A stretch of DNA of 64,000 bases from Boswellia sacra (GCA_013180625.2 SNVD02012916.1:1-64000), one strand, 5' to 3'. Counted from the first letter of the stretch, positions 1 to 14,064 are shown. Notes: generated from the sequence alone by a model not told the origin. Translations and numbers: made by a program.

Positions 1-625
1 CAGCTTTGACTTGTTATTCTTTGGATTAGCTAATAACATTAATCACTTGCTTATTTCCAGAAAGTCTTTAGATACTTATTGTTTATTGAACAAAAAGACA
101 AATCAATTTTGTTTTATGTATGTTTGATTTAACTACTTAATATTTAATTCATGTTAATTTAGTATTGATTTTTTTTTTTTTTTGTTTTATGTTGAAGAAT
201 GTATGTAACAATGACTTTTAATAATCATTTAAAATTAATTAACCAAGATCATCATTTCTTTGAGAGACCAAATATAATGACTTTTTATTTATTTTTATTT
301 TAACACTAACTCTAAATGAAACTAGGAATCTTAGGTAATTTCTACATTACTTAAACCTCCTCTTTTTTCTACTTAGTTGCTTGCACATTGGGGTAGATTT
401 TAAGGAAGTTTCTAAGTGCGGCGCACGTTTGGGCGTCTCAGCTTCTATTGAATTGATTTTTTTAATGCTGAGATTGATGAGTAATGATTGAATTCCAATT
501 AAGAGGGTCATGGCCTCAATAAGGAGGGACTGAAGAATTGAAGGTGAGAAATATAGACGATACTGTTGTTAACCATAACTTTAATTATAATCTTTGTTTT
601 AATGTATATTATTTATTCATAAGTT
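1..625. other. AT-rich intergenic DNA, no gene seen
   Basis: No supported coding region, RNA gene or repeat boundary was found. The stretch is AT-rich with poly-T runs (about 170-184) and ends just before the ATA target duplication of the CACTA element. Confidence 0.6.
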
Positions 626-1020
626 ATACACTACAAGAAAAACAGTTTTTTGCGACAAAATTTTTTGCGATGAAATAAAATTCGTCGCAAAAAGCGGCCT
701 TTTGCGACGAAATTATTATTTAGTCACAAAAGGTAGCATTTCAAAAAAAAGATATTTTGCGAGGAATTTTTCGTCGCAAAATAAAACCTTTAGCGACGAA
801 TATTCATTTCCTCGCTAAAAACTCGAGTGACTAATTAGGGAAGTTTTTTTTGCTACGAAATAAACCTATTGCGACAAATTTTTCATCGCAAAACGTATAT
901 CACACACAGACGGCATTTTGTGACAAAAATTTTATAGCAACATGAACATTTTTTACGACAAAATTATGTTTCTCGCGAAAAAAAGACCTTTTACGACAAA
1001 AAATTCCTCACTAAAGGCCA

Positions 1021-1985
1021 TTCTAATTTACCATGCATATACGGCAATACTTGACATTTTGCGATGAAAAAATAATTCCTCGCAAAATGTGACCTTTTGC
1101 GAGGAAAATTTCCTCGCAAAAAATCTATTTTTTGCGACAAAAAATCTATTTTTTGCGACAAAAAATCTATTTTTTGCGACAAAAAATTCCTCGCCAAAAG
1201 ATATTTTAATTTACCATGCACACGTGGCAATACTGGACATTTTGCGACAAAAACCTGATTCCTCGCAAAATTTGACCTTTCGCGAGGAATTTTTTGTCGC
1301 AAAAGGTCTATTTTTTGCGACAAAAAATTCCTCGCGAAAAGCCATTTTAATTTATCATGCTTACGTGGCAATACTGGACATTTTGCGACAAAAACGTGAT
1401 TCCTCGCAAAATGTGACCTTTCGCGAGGAATTTTTTGTCGCAAAAAATAGACATTTTGCGACAAAAAATTCCTCGCGAAAAGTCATTGTATTTTACCATG
1501 CTTACGTGGCAATACTGGACATTTTGCGACAAAAACGTGATTCCTCGCAAAATGTGACCTTTCGCGAGGAATTTTTTGTTGCAAAAAATAGACATTTTGC
1601 GACAAAAAATTCCTCGCGAAAAGTCATTTTATTTTACCATGCTTACGTGGCAATACTGGACATTTTGCGACAAAAACGAGATTCCACGCAAAAAGTCAGA
1701 TTTTGCGACAAAAAATTCCTCGCAAAAAGCCATTCTAATTTATTATGCACTTGACAATATTGGATATTTTGCGACGAAAATTTGATTCGTCGCGAAATGT
1801 GATCTTTTGCGACAATAAATTCCTCGCAAAAAAGTTAACCTTTTGCGAAAAAAAATTTCTCGCGAAAAGCCTGTCTAACTTATTATGAACACGTGACAAT
1901 ACTGGACATTTTGTGACGAAAATATGTATTCCTCGCAAAATATGGCCTTTTGCGAGAAAATATTCCTCGCAAAAAGTTATTTTTT
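1021..1985. repeat. Tandem subterminal array of the CACTA element, about seven units
   Basis: A unit of roughly 105-180 bp recurs about seven times. Each unit contains a conserved stretch reading approximately TACCATGC-N-ACGTGGCAATACTGGACATTTTGCGA (starts near 1030, 1212, 1356, 1496, 1638, 1742 and 1884), followed by TTTGCGA/TCCTCGC palindromes. Units 3-5 are almost identical; the outer ones have diverged. Since each unit carries several copies of the terminal motif in both orientations, the array multiplies the presumed transposase-binding sites and can form many hairpins. Confidence 0.85.
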
Positions 1986-2286
1986 TAAAATTAAAACTTA
2001 ATAACTTTCCCCTTTTGCTTTCTTCTCTTTGTTCGTGGTTCGTCTAATATATAAGTCTTTGTTTAAAAAATGACAAAAAAAGAATAAAGAAAGTATTAAA
2101 AATCTAATTTGATTTTATATAAATTGACAATTTTTAAATATAGTAAGGTCATTTGGATATTCATACAAATTTTTATTAAAAAAAAAGACCATTTGTGATT
2201 CCATTCATGCTTTTAAATGTGAAAAACTATTAAGATATTCTAAATTTAGTGTTTGTAAAAGAGATAAATAATTAAAATAAACTCTC

Positions 2287-2293
<7 letters not shown>

Positions 2294-2335
<42 letters not shown>

Positions 2336-2346
2336 GTGTGTGTGTG
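2294..2346. repeat. (TG)n microsatellite
   Basis: About 26 TG dinucleotides with one CG interruption lie inside the CACTA element. Confidence 0.95.
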
Positions 2347-4119
2347 ATATGAATCGTTAATAATCTAATAATCAAGCATAAAATTTATTGCTAATTATTT
2401 ATATATAATCTAATTTATGTGTGATTTATATATGTCTAACTGCTAAATTACAATTATGATAAACTTATTACCATGACTAATTTTTAATTGATGAAAATGA
2501 GATTGGAAAAAAAATCCAACTTCTAAAAATCTAATTTATTTTTCAACGTTTAATTATATGTCAAATAAACATAAATAAATAAATAATTAATAATCATGTA
2601 ATGTTGCCTATAATTATGTTTTTTATTTTTTTGTTATAAAGTGTATTAATTTAGACAATATATTTCTCTTAGACTTTTAATTTTTATCGTATAGCTTTGA
2701 GTAAATTGTTGAGATATTTTAAACAATTGTTAGAGTTTATTTTAAGGGAGATAAATAATTAAAATGAACTCTATAACAAAAAATAAATACATTTGTTACA
2801 TATTGATTACTATATGAATAATTAATCATTTACTGGTAAATGGCAAAACTAATTTTCAATTCGTAATACATATGATACTTGTAACATATGTATATGTATA
2901 TATGTCTAATAATTAAATTACTTATATGAAAAAAATATTTTTTATAATTGTAAAAAATATTTTTAATAATTGTTATTTTTATAAAAAATGGATAATTAAT
3001 TTAAAGGCATTCTATACTTGAAAATAAATGCAATTTTGTTACATTTTTATATAATTATAATATGAATAAGTAATCATTTACTAATCAAATTAGAAAAGCT
3101 TATTTTCAATTTCTTATAATAACAAATATGACATATATAGATATCAATTATTAAATTACAACTATTACAAACTTATGGTTTGCATTTGTCAAGATATTTT
3201 AAATATTAATTGTTAGCATTTGTAAAATGAATAAATAATAAAAAATATTCACTGAAAGTAAATGCATTTGTTACATAATAATTATAATATGAATATTTGA
3301 TTATTTATTTATTAAAGTATTAAAAACTATTTTTCAATAACTCGCACATGACAATTATGTCATATGTATAGATGTTTAAGTATTATACATTTATTAATGA
3401 TAGTTGACTTGTGTGTATTTTGTTAACACTTTAATACATATGACAATTATGACATACGTTTATATGTTAATAATTAAATTATCTCCATCACAAATTAATT
3501 TTTTAAATTTGTAAAACATATTTTTAGTGTTTTTAAAAGAAATAGATAATTAAAATAAATTATAGCTAAAATGAATAGAATCTTTTTGTTACATATATGA
3601 TTATAATATCAATAATTAATTATTTATTGATCACTAAAGAAACTTTTTTTTTGTAATTGCTCATATAACAACTATGACATATGTATAAATGTCTAACTAT
3701 TGTTTACACTTGTTAAATAATTCTTGAGTTGTTGTACATATTTTATTAACATTTTAATACTCAATAAAAAATAATTAAATACCATATGATGTTTTATATT
3801 TCTATTGTATATGGTTGTTATATTATTTATTAATTTATCATCAAATTATTTAATACCAATCCAATATTATATAAATTTAATTATGGATGAAAATTTAATT
3901 AATAAATAAACTTATAATTATCCAAGTCTAAGTATGGTTTAACCTAATATTAAATAAATTTAATTATTTTGGATAAATTTATTTAATTACTAAATAAATT
4001 TATAATTATCAAAGTCCAAGTATGATTAATTTCAAAATCTTCTTAGTTTTTTATTATAATTTTCACATTTGTATACTTTTTATGACAAATAAAAGAGTCT
4101 TTAACATTTTTTTTAAGAT

Positions 4120-4565
4120 TTTTAGTGAGGAAATTTTCGTCGCAAAAAGATTAATATTTTGTCGCAATATATGATGTTTTGCGATGATTTAATTTCATCG
4201 CAAAATGAGGTTTTTTGCGACGAAATACGAATTTATATTCGTCGCAAGAAATAAAATTTAGGCGGACTTATTCCCGCTTGAGAATTTTAAAATTTCAAGT
4301 TCTTTAGCGACGAAAAATTTGTCGCTAAAGATCAAAATTTTTGTCGCAAAATGAAATTTGGGCGGACTTTTTCCCGCTCTTGAAATTTCAAAATTTTGAA
4401 ACTCTTTCTCGACGAAAATTTTGTCGCAAAATATCAAAATTTTGTCGCAAAAAAAAATTTTTGGCGAACTTTTTCCCGCTTTGATTTTTTTCATAATTTT
4501 AAAAACTATTTCGCAACAAAATTTTCGTCGCTAAAGGTTAAAATTTTGTCGCAAAATATCCAACT
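4120..4565. repeat. Internal block of GCGACGAAA-type repeats
   Basis: A second cluster of the same motif as the termini is paired with a repeated stretch similar to GGCGGACTTTTTCCCGCT (near 4260, 4352 and 4462), giving three units of about 100 bp. It is separated from the right terminal block by about 650 bp of ordinary AT-rich DNA. It may be an old internal edge of the right subterminal region. Confidence 0.75.
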
Positions 4566-5221
4566 TTTATTATATATACATGGGTTAATTTTGGATTGTT
4601 TCATTTTCTTCTATCACTTCCAATTCTCTACTCCTTTTCTTTTCCCAACATTTGGTAAATACTTTTACTCTTTCTTTTACTTTTGTGTTATAATATATTT
4701 TCTTTAATAGTTTAATATATTTTTATTTATTTTAATATTTGATTGATATTATTGTCTTTTATTTGATAGGTATTTTTGAAGATGGAATACAACTCAACAT
4801 TCTCAACATTATCAAATTCTTTGCTTCTTCAACATTGTTTTTTTCATAAACTCATTTTTTATGCTTTAATTTTTACTTAACATTTTATTTTTATTTTTTT
4901 GTTTTTAATAGGTATTTTTGAAGATGGGTTGTACTTGAAGATTTGAGGATTCATACAAAGTCAACAACAAAAGAATTTTTGGAGGATGAAGTTTTGTATT
5001 TTTCTTTCTCTTTTTTGTATTTTTTTTAATTTTGCTATGTACAAAGGTTGATATATTGTAAAAATATATTGTGATAAATTTTTGGTAATTTGTTGTTAAT
5101 TAATAAAATTATTAATATAAAGAATTAAGTTGTGTAATGAGACATGTCATTTATTCTAAAATTTATAACTAATTAAAAAATAAAATCTGTAAATTCTTAA
5201 AAAATAATCAATTTTTTTGTT

Positions 5222-5655
5222 AAAAATTTATTGCGACGAATTTTTTGTCGCTAAAGGTAGTATTTAGCGAGAAAAAATTGGTCGCAATAAACTTTTTTAA
5301 CTAAAATAATTTTATTAAAAAATGAGTTGTTTTCTAACAATTTGCGACAATATTGGAATTCGTCGCAAAATATACTCTTTTGCGACAATTTTTTTTTTGT
5401 CGCAAAAAGTTGACGTTATGTGATCTTTTTTGTGACGAAATATTTGTCGCAGAATACCACTTTTTGCGAGAAAAATTTTGTCGCAAAAAGACTTTTTGCG
5501 AGGAATTCCAGAATCGTCGTAAAAAAACCTATTGCGACTCACATATTGCGACTGGAGCGCGACGAATTTATTTTTGTCGCAAAAACTTATTGCGACGAAA
5601 TTTTAACTTTTTGCGACGAAAAATTTCGTCGCAAAAAGTCATTTTTCACGTAGTG
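5222..5655. repeat. Right subterminal repeats of the CACTA element
   Basis: Dense alternating copies of TTGCGACGAAA and its complement run up to the GTAGTG terminus. The spacing and inverted pairing mirror the left end. Confidence 0.85.
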
Positions 5656-5658
5656 ATA

Positions 5659-6761
5659 ATACTACTTTAAAGATACATATCATCACATAACCACTTGTCA
5701 TATCCTCATAATGTTATACCTGACTAAGAGACATTATACTTCTAATTAATTAAATTAATAATTAAAATTTTTATATTTTGAAAAACACCCCTTAAGTAAA
5801 TAATGAATATAGTTCATATATGAATATAGTTTATATATTTATTCGGAAAGCTAACTTGAACCAATTTTAAAGACTTTTAAACTCAGCCAACGTAACTTTT
5901 AGCACTCTTTCCATCTTTTATTCTTAAATTTCTTGCTTCAACTTTTAAAATAAAATTATCATTCAAAAATAGATTCTTGGTTTTTACTTAAAAAAAAAAC
6001 TTATATATTATTCCAATCTTCAAGCAATTCTTTTATTTTAATATTTGAGTTATAATACAGAGATTTAATCAGTCAATTTTGATAATTTTTAATATTTTAT
6101 TTGATGGATTTTAATAAATTAAATGTTATTTATCATATTTTGTAAGATGTTAGAAGATTTTTTTAATAATATTTAATTATTTGATTTCAGTTATAGTTTA
6201 ATTATTTAGATTTAATGTGTAGATTTTAAGAATCAATTTTAATGTCTTATTTAGTAGATTTTGTTAAATTAATTGAGATTTATAACTTTATGTAGTGAAA
6301 AAATTAGAGAGTATTTAAGGATTTTATTAATAGATTTGATTTTAATTTGAATTAGGCTTTTATTAATTAAATTAATTGAGGTAGAATAAATTGTCTAAAC
6401 TATACAATATTTTTGAGATATTTTAATTTATTTTGATAAAACTTCAAATAATAATGCTTTATATAATAAATGAGTTGTTATTTTGCACTCGATAATGTAT
6501 AGAATACGTATTTTGAGGAATGCCTCCGACTAGATGTAAAATTTTATTTTATTGTATCATCGTGGTTCTTAGAATTAAATTTCGCCAAGTTTAAAAAAAA
6601 AAAATCATGGATCCACCCTATTCATGAATGATCACATGTGAATATATCTCAACTTTCTACCTAACTCAGAATGCAAGTTTCACATGTGTCAGGCAAAAGT
6701 TCAATCAATGAAAACTTAATTGAATAGAAAGATATACCAAAAATACATAAAATTTCACAAA
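5659..6761. other. AT-rich intergenic DNA between the CACTA element and the tandem duplication
   Basis: No open frame with coding character, RNA gene or element boundary was found in this stretch. Confidence 0.55.
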
Positions 6762-7750
6762 TAATTATGTGACCAAATAATAAAAATATTATTTAATAAA
6801 ATAAATTATTGTTTTTAATGTACTCTTAATTAAAATAGTATTGATAGATTAAATTTTTATGATTAAATGAGGTTATTTTCGAACGTTCGTTGAGTTTAAT
6901 AAATATTATATTTATGCCATTTCTAATTGACAGTATTTTATACATTCATCTTTGCCGGATGGTTCTCCTGGTAGTGGTTGATTTTTTGTACTTATAATTG
7001 ATATGCACTTACTTTCATAATAATTTTAAAGAGATAAACGAATCAGATTTCCTCAAAGTGAACCCACGTCATTGCTTGCATCACTTAACAGCATCTCAGA
7101 CACGTCATCAACCCAGTTCAGCATTCCATGCGGAAAGTTGAAAATGACATGCGGAGCCAAATTAAATTAAGGGGGCTTAGGTTTCGGAGGATCATTCGCG
7201 AGTTGTTTGGTTTGCCCAGCTTTTTTTTTTTCATTTTCTTTTTTATATAAGTATCTCGTAGTAGAATGTATAATAAGTATTTCTACAGATATTTTCAGCA
7301 AATCAAGTAGAAAATAAATATGGAGGTACAAGCCTCCCATTATATAGTTTTCAAGAAAACCCAATACAACTTTTTCCATTTTTTTCTTCTTTCTCGTATA
7401 TAATTTTTGTCTTTTCTCCACTTTTTATTCTAAGTTTATTCCATTATTTTATAATAAACTTTAATTATTCATCAAATAATATATTTTAATAATTTTAAAA
7501 TATTTAAAATATTTTTTTAATTTTTTAACTATTATTCATTTTCAAATGAAAACACAAAATACGTATAAACAAATATATTTTCACACAATCCAATTTTTTA
7601 TTGAATGTATCAACTTATTTCTCATTTTCATATCCAAATAGAAATTTTGAGAATAAAAAAATATAATTCATTAACCAAATGGGATTTTTAATGAAACGTA
7701 CAAATAGTGTTTAAAATCTTATTAAAAAATTATTGAAGCACCGTAAGTAC

Positions 7751-7759
<9 letters not shown>

Positions 7760-7800
<41 letters not shown>

Positions 7801-7825
7801 GTGTGCGCGCGCGTGTGTATATATA
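7760..7825. repeat. (TA)/(TG)/(CG)-type microsatellite
   Basis: The tract runs from an AT repeat into a TG repeat and a short GCGCGCG piece. The tandem copy near 10167-10217 keeps the same order but is shorter, so the locus has changed length since the duplication. Confidence 0.9.
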
Positions 7826-8550
7826 TTTTCATAAATGACGTGACAAGCACTCATTGATTATAAGTAATATTGTTCAGTCTTTGATGATCATTTTGCTTAT
7901 CCTTTGACAAGGTAGTTTCAATTTATATATATGCATGTATGGATAACTTTTGACTAAAAATAAGAATATATAAGAAATTAAAAACTTTTGACCAAGAATA
8001 TATAACTTTACCTCCCTCAAAATAGATAACTTTTCCCACTAGAATGACTAACCATAGATAATATATTTCATATAAATCTCTCGTGAAATGTGTAATAAGT
8101 ATTTAGATTGATGCTTATATCAAATCATATAGAAAGCAAAGATGCGCGCACAAACCTCCCATTGGAAAGTTTCCAAGAAAACCCAAAACAATTTTTTTCA
8201 TTTCCTTAATTGTCTATCTTATATAAATTTGTCCTTTCTCCACTTTTTATTTTAAACTTATTCTATTATTTTGTTATAAATTTCTATTATTCATCAATTA
8301 TCATATTTTAATAACTTATAATATATAAACATAATATTTAAAACTTTTTTCATCCATCATTCATTATTAAAAAAAAAACCACAAATAGATACAGCTAAAA
8401 TATTTTCACACAATTTAATTTTTCGTAAAAGGTATCAACATATTTCTTATTCTCACATCTAGTTAGAAATTTTGAAAATACAAATATATAAATCATAACC
8501 AAATGGGAAAAGATCTTTTTAACCAAAAGTGTTCTAAAATCTTAACTGCA

Positions 8551-8552
<2 letters not shown>

Positions 8553-8614
<62 letters not shown>
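8553..8614. repeat. (AC)n microsatellite
   Basis: About 31 AC units. The counterpart in the second duplicate (about 10943-10974) is roughly half as long. Long open frames on both strands here are artefacts of the dinucleotide repeat. Confidence 0.95.
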
Positions 8615-8623
<9 letters not shown>

Positions 8624-9177
8624 TTATCGAAACACCGTATATATATACGAGGGGTTTTTTTGACGGAAGATTTTTTATACGAAACCAAACACAATTTTCT
8701 TGTTGATCTAAAAGTTCCAATGGTTGAGATGGTTAATGAGTTGGCAGTACTAAATACATCTTGTTGTCTTTCAATCTAACTATTAGATTTTGTGAGATTT
8801 ATGGCTATAAAATTCTATCAATAAACTATGACAAAATTTCTTGTTTAAATATCTCCTCATATGTGTGTGTGTGTGTGTGTAAATGCCTCAGCAAATCTTA
8901 TAAGTGGGCAAAACAACATCAACACTTTTTTAATTATTTCTTTAAATAACACTCAGGAGATTCAAACTTACAATCGTTGGATCATGACCGTTTTAATACT
9001 ATGTTAAATATACAACTCTTCTAAAAGTTTAAGTTTGTAGATGTGAATTTAATATTAAAATTTAATTTTCTTATATAATATTTCAGACAAGTATCTCATT
9101 AAATGTGTAATAAGTATTTGCATAGACGTTTTTAGTACATCATACAGATAACAAATATGGAGGTAAAAACCTCCCAT

Positions 9178-10940
9178 TAATTATGTGACAAAATTATAGA
9201 AATATTATTTAATAAAATAAATTATTGTTTTTAATGTACTCTTAATTAAAATAGTATTGATAGATTAAATTTTTATGGTTAAATGAGGTTATTTTCGAAC
9301 GTTCGTTGAGTTTAATAAATATTATATTTATGCCATTTCTAATTGACAGTATTTTATACATTCGTCTTTGCCCGATGGTTCTCATGGTAGTGGTTGATTT
9401 TTTATACTTATAATTGATATGCACATACTTACATAATAATTTTAAAGAAATAAACGAATCAGATTTCTTCAAAGTGAACCCACGTCATTGCTTGCATCAC
9501 TTAACAGCATCTCAGACACGTCATCAACCCAGTTCAGCATTCCATGCGGAAAGTTGAAAATGACATGAGGAGCCAAATTAAATTAAGTGTGGCTGAGTTT
9601 TTGGAGGATCATTCGCGAGTTGATTGGTTTGCCCAGCTTTTTTTTTCATTTTCTTTTTTATATAAGTATCTCGTAGTAGAATATATAATAAGTATTTCTA
9701 CAGATATTTTCAGCAAATCAAGTAGAAAATAAATATGGAGGTACAAGCCTCCCATTATATAGTTTTCAAGAAAACCCAATACAACTTTTTCCATTTTTTT
9801 CTTCTTTCTCTTATATAATTTTTGTCTTTTCTCCACTTGATATTCTAAATTTATACCATTATTTTATAATAAACTTTAATTATTCATAAAATAATATATT
9901 TTAATAATTTTAAAATATTTAAAATATTTTTTTAATTTTTTAACTATTATTCATTTTCAAATGAAAACACAAAATACGTATAAACAAATACATTTTCACA
10001 CAATTCAAATTTTTATTGAATTTATCAACTTATTTCTCATTTTCATATCCAAATAGAAATTTTGAGAATAAAAAAATATAATTCATTAACCAAATGGGAT
10101 TTTTAATGAAAAGTACAAGTAGTGTTTAAAATCTTATTAAAAAAATTATTGAAGCACCGTAAGTACATATATATATATGTGTATGTGTGTGTGTACGCGC
10201 GCGCGTGTGTATATATATTTTCATAAATGACGTGACAAGCACTCATTGATTATAAGTAATATTGTTCAGTTTTTGATGATCATTTTGCTTATCCTTTGAC
10301 AAGGTAGTTTCAATTTATATATATGCATGTATGGATAACTTTTGACTAAGAATAAGAATATATAAGAAATTAAAAACTTTTGACCAAGAATATATAACTT
10401 TACCTCCCTCAAAATAGATAACTTTTCCCACTAGAATGACTAACCATAGACAATATTTCATACAAATCTCTCGTGAAATGTGTAACAAGTATTTAGATTG
10501 ATGTTTATATCAAATCATATAGAAAGCAAAGATGCGCGCACAAACCTCCCATTGGAAAGTTTCCAAGAAAACCCAAAACAATTTTTTTCATTTCCTTAAT
10601 TGTTTATCTTATATAAATTTGTCCTTTCTCCACTTTTTATTTTGAACTTATTCTATTATTTTGTTATAAATTTCTATTATTCATCAATTATCATATTTTA
10701 AAAATTTATAATATATAAACATAATTTTTAAATTTTTTTTATCTATCATTCATTATTAAAAAAAAACCACAAATAGATACAGCTAAAATATTTTCACACA
10801 ATTTAATTTTTCGTAAAACATATCAACATATTTCTTATTCTCATATCTAACTAGAAATTTTGAAAACACAAATATATAATTCATAACCAAATGGGAAAAG
10901 ATTTTTTTAAACAAAAGTGTTCTAAAATCTTAACCGCAAA

Positions 10941-10983
<43 letters not shown>

Positions 10984-11580
10984 TATATATATACACACAC
11001 AAACACATATATATATACACATTATCGAAACACCGTATGTATATACAAGGGGTTTTTTTGATAGAAGATTTTTTTATACGAAACTAGACACAATTTTCTA
11101 CTTGTTGATCTAAAAGTTCCAATGGTTGAGATGGTTAATGAGTTGGCAGTACTAAATACATCTTGTTGTCTTTCAATCTAACTATTAGATTTTGTAAGAT
11201 TAACGGCTATAAAATTCTATCAATAAACTATGTCAAAATTTCTTGTTTAAATATCTCCTCATATGTGTGTGTTTGTGTGTGTAAATGCCTCAGCAAGTCT
11301 TATAAGTGGGCAAAATAACATACAACACTTTGTTAATTATTTCTTTAAATAACACTCAGGAGATTTAAACTTACAATCGTTGGATCATGACCGTTTTAAT
11401 ACCATGTTAAATTTATCACTCTTCTAAAAGTTTAACCTTGTAGATGTGAACTTAACATTAATATTTAATTTTCTTATATAATATTTCAGACAAGCATCTC
11501 ATTAAATGTGTAATAAGTATTTGCATAGATGTTTTTAGTTCATCATACAGATAACAAATATGGAGGTAAAAACCTCCCAT
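9178..11580. repeat. Second copy of the 2.4-kb tandem duplication
   Basis: Matches 6762-9177 in order and nearly in sequence, differing by scattered substitutions and by microsatellite length. The junction at 9177/9178 joins the end of a cassette (CCTCCCAT) directly to the unit start (TAATTATGTGAC). That is what an unequal exchange or tandem duplication would leave. At its right end (about 11575) the cassette continues into TGCATAGTTT, the undisturbed form. Confidence 0.85.
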
Positions 11581-13800
11581 TGCATAGTTTGCAAGAAACT
11601 CAAACCAACTTTCTTCAATTTTTTTTTTTTACTCTATCTCTTATATAGTTATGCCTTTTCTCCACTTTTTATCTTAAATGTATTTTTATTTTTGTTATAA
11701 ATTTTAATTGTTCAACAAATATTTTATTTTAATAATTTTATAATTTGAAAATAATTTTTTAAGTTTTTTTCAAACACTATTCACTTTCAAATAAAAACAC
11801 AAATAAACATAATCAAATATATTTTCACATATTCAATTTTTTGTATAACGTGTCAACATACTACTCATTCTCATATATAGCTTGAAATTTTGAAAAGTGA
11901 AACATATAATTCATAACCAAACGTGATAAGATTTTTTAACAAAAAGTGTTATAAAATCTTAACCACAAAAAAAAAATTATTGAAGCACTGGAAGGAAGTG
12001 TATGCGTGTCTATACATATGACATGACAAAGAATAAGAATATATAAGAAAATATAAACTTTTGATGAAGAATATATAACTTTTGCTACCTTCCTAACAAT
12101 AGATCACTTTTCCCCCACCTTTCACTATCTGGATGGATGTTTTTAGTAAATCATGCAGATAACAAATATGGAGGTATAAACCTCCCATTGCATAGTTTCC
12201 AAGAAAACCCATAACACCTTTTTTTAATTTTCTTCACTGTATCTCTTACATAATTTTGTCTTTTCTCCACTTTTTATTTTTTAATTTATTCTATTTTTAT
12301 TATAAATTTTAATTGTTCAACAAATATTATATTTTAATAATTTTATAATGTTTGAAAATAATTTGTAAAATCTTTTTCAACCATCATTCATTTTCAAATA
12401 ACAACATAAATACACATGACCAAACATATTTTCACATATTTCAATTTTTTGTAGAAGAGTGTGGGTGTGTAAACTTTTGACAAAGAATAAGAATATGCAA
12501 GAAAATAAAAGCTTTTGACAAAGAATTTATAACTTTTGCTACCTTCCTAACAAAAGACCACTTTTCCTCCACCTTTCACTAATCGCATAGATGCTTTTAG
12601 TAAATCATTAAGATAACAAATATGGAGGTACAAACCTCATATGGCATAGTTTCCGAGAAAACCCAAAACAAACTTTTTCATTTTCTTCATTTTGTCTCTT
12701 ATATAATTTTATCTTTTCTCCACTTTTTATTTTAAACTTATTCTTTTTTTATTACAAATTTTAACTGCTAAACAAGTATTATTTTTTTACTAATTTTATA
12801 ATGTTTGAAAATAATTTTTAAAATTTTTTTAACTGTCATTCATTTTCAAATAAAAACACAAATGCAGATAGCCAAATATATTTTCATACATTTCAATTTT
12901 TGTAGAACGTGTCAATATATTACTCATTCTCATATTTAACTTGAAATTTTGAAAAGAAAAACACATAATTCATAACGAATGGGATAAGATTTTTTAATGG
13001 CAAGTGCTCTAAAATCTTAACTGCCGAAAGAAAAAAAATTATTGAAGCATGGTAAGTAAGTGTGCGTGTGTCTCTGTGTGCGTGTGTGTGTGTATAGTGT
13101 GACAAGCCCTCATTGATTGTAAATAATATTGTTCAGTCTTTGATGATCATTTTGCTACACTCTTGACAAGGTAGTTTCAGCTTATATATATAACTTTTGA
13201 TAAAGAATAAGATTTCGTAAGAAATTAAAAACTTTTGATGAAGAATATATAACTTTTGCTACCTTCCTAACAATAGATGACTTTTCCCCCACCCGCTCCC
13301 CCACCAAAATGTCTAACAATAGATAACATTTCAGACAAGTATCTCGTGAAATATGTAATAAGTATTTGCATAGATGTTTTTAGCAAATCATGTAGAAAAC
13401 AAATACGGAGATATACAAGCCTCCCATTGCATAGTTTCCAAGAAAACCCAAAACATTTTTTTTTCATTTTTTTCATTCTCTCTCTTATATAATTTTGTCT
13501 TTTCTCCACTTTTTATTTTAAATTTATTCCATTATTTTATTATAAACGTTAATTATTCGTCAACTATTATATTTTAATAATTTTATAATATTTGAATTTT
13601 TTTTAAAAATTTTTTCAACTATCATTCATTTTCAAATAAAAACACAAATACACATAACCAAAAATATTTTCACACAATTCAATTTTATTGTAGACCATGT
13701 AAACATATTTCTCATTCTCATATCCAATTAGAAATTTTGAAAACAAAAACATAAAATTCATAACCAAACTGGATAAGATTTTTTTAACGAAATGTGTTCT
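11581..13800. repeat. Diverged promoter-like cassettes upstream of the small gene
   Basis: Further cassettes centre near 11560, 12165, 12620 and 13405. Each has AGTATTTGCATAGATG-like DNA, an (A)GGAGGTA-N-ACCTCC element, TTTCCAAGAAAACCCAAA, then a pyrimidine tract with CTTATATAATTTTGTC and CTCCACTTTTTATTTTA. They are recognisably related to the units of the 2.4-kb duplication but carry more changes. No coding region is supported. They could be serial copies of a promoter region or of a short mobile repeat. Confidence 0.65.
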
Positions 13801-14055
13801 AAAATCTTAACCAAAAAACAAAATTATTGAAGCACCATAGGTATATATATTCGTAAATGATGGCACAAGCACTCATTTGGCTTAATTTTAATATGTGTGT
13901 GTGTGTGTAATTTTTTAGTAAGAACAAGAATGCATAATAAATTAAATCTTTTGACAAAGAACATATAATTTTGCTGCCATCCCAACAATTGATAACTTCC
14001 CCCCCGCCCCCCTCCTCCCAAAACCCCCTACGGACCCCACGCCCCTTTCCCTTTC

Positions 14056-14064
14056 TATAAATAG
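14056..14064 (+). promoter_or_regulatory. TATA box of the small glycine-rich gene
   Basis: TATAAATAG lies about 105 bp before the ATG at 14161, just after a C-rich tract (14000-14050). A start site about 30 bp further on (near 14090) would give a 5' leader of about 70 nt with no upstream ATG. This is a normal plant core promoter layout. Confidence 0.75.

Larger units (their letters stand above)
629..5655. mobile_element. Non-autonomous CACTA (CMC/En-Spm) DNA transposon
   Basis: The left end begins CACTACAAGAAAAAC and the right end finishes in CACGTAGTG, whose complement starts CACTACGTG. The element is flanked by a 3-bp direct repeat ATA (626-628 and 5656-5658), the duplication size expected of CACTA transposases. 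Both ends are packed with a motif close to TTTGCGACGAAA in both orientations, as expected of subterminal transposase-binding repeats. No TNPD-like transposase is readable in the 5 kb, so the element would depend on a partner in trans. Open frames at 991-1754 on both strands are by-products of the repeat array. The exact termini and duplication make the call strong; the family name is inferred. Confidence 0.93.
6762..9177. repeat. First copy of a 2.4-kb tandem duplication
   Basis: This block starts at TAATTATGTGAC and ends in CCTCCCAT. It is repeated directly and almost base for base from 9178 onward, with an offset near 2415 bp. It contains two or three promoter-like cassettes: a GGAGGTA-N-ACCTCC inverted repeat (about 7321 and 9160, degenerate near 8150), a TTTCCAAGAAAACCCAA stretch, then a pyrimidine-rich tract with TATATAA and CTCCACTTTTTATT. 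It also holds two microsatellites. No coding region was recognised. Confidence 0.85.

Noticed and set aside
991..1754. Overlapping open frames of 157 and 221 codons on both strands with repeated FATKNSS / FCDKKFLA units
   Set aside because: They follow exactly the tandem palindromic array of the CACTA element; both strands are open for the same reason and no protein family fits.
1021..1985. CRISPR-like spaced repeats
   Set aside because: Repeats are subterminal arrays of a plant DNA transposon with diverged units, bounded by CACTA ends; there are no cas genes and the setting is eukaryotic.
8493..8720. Frames on both strands with long Cys-Val or Thr-His runs
   Set aside because: Translation of an (AC)n microsatellite.
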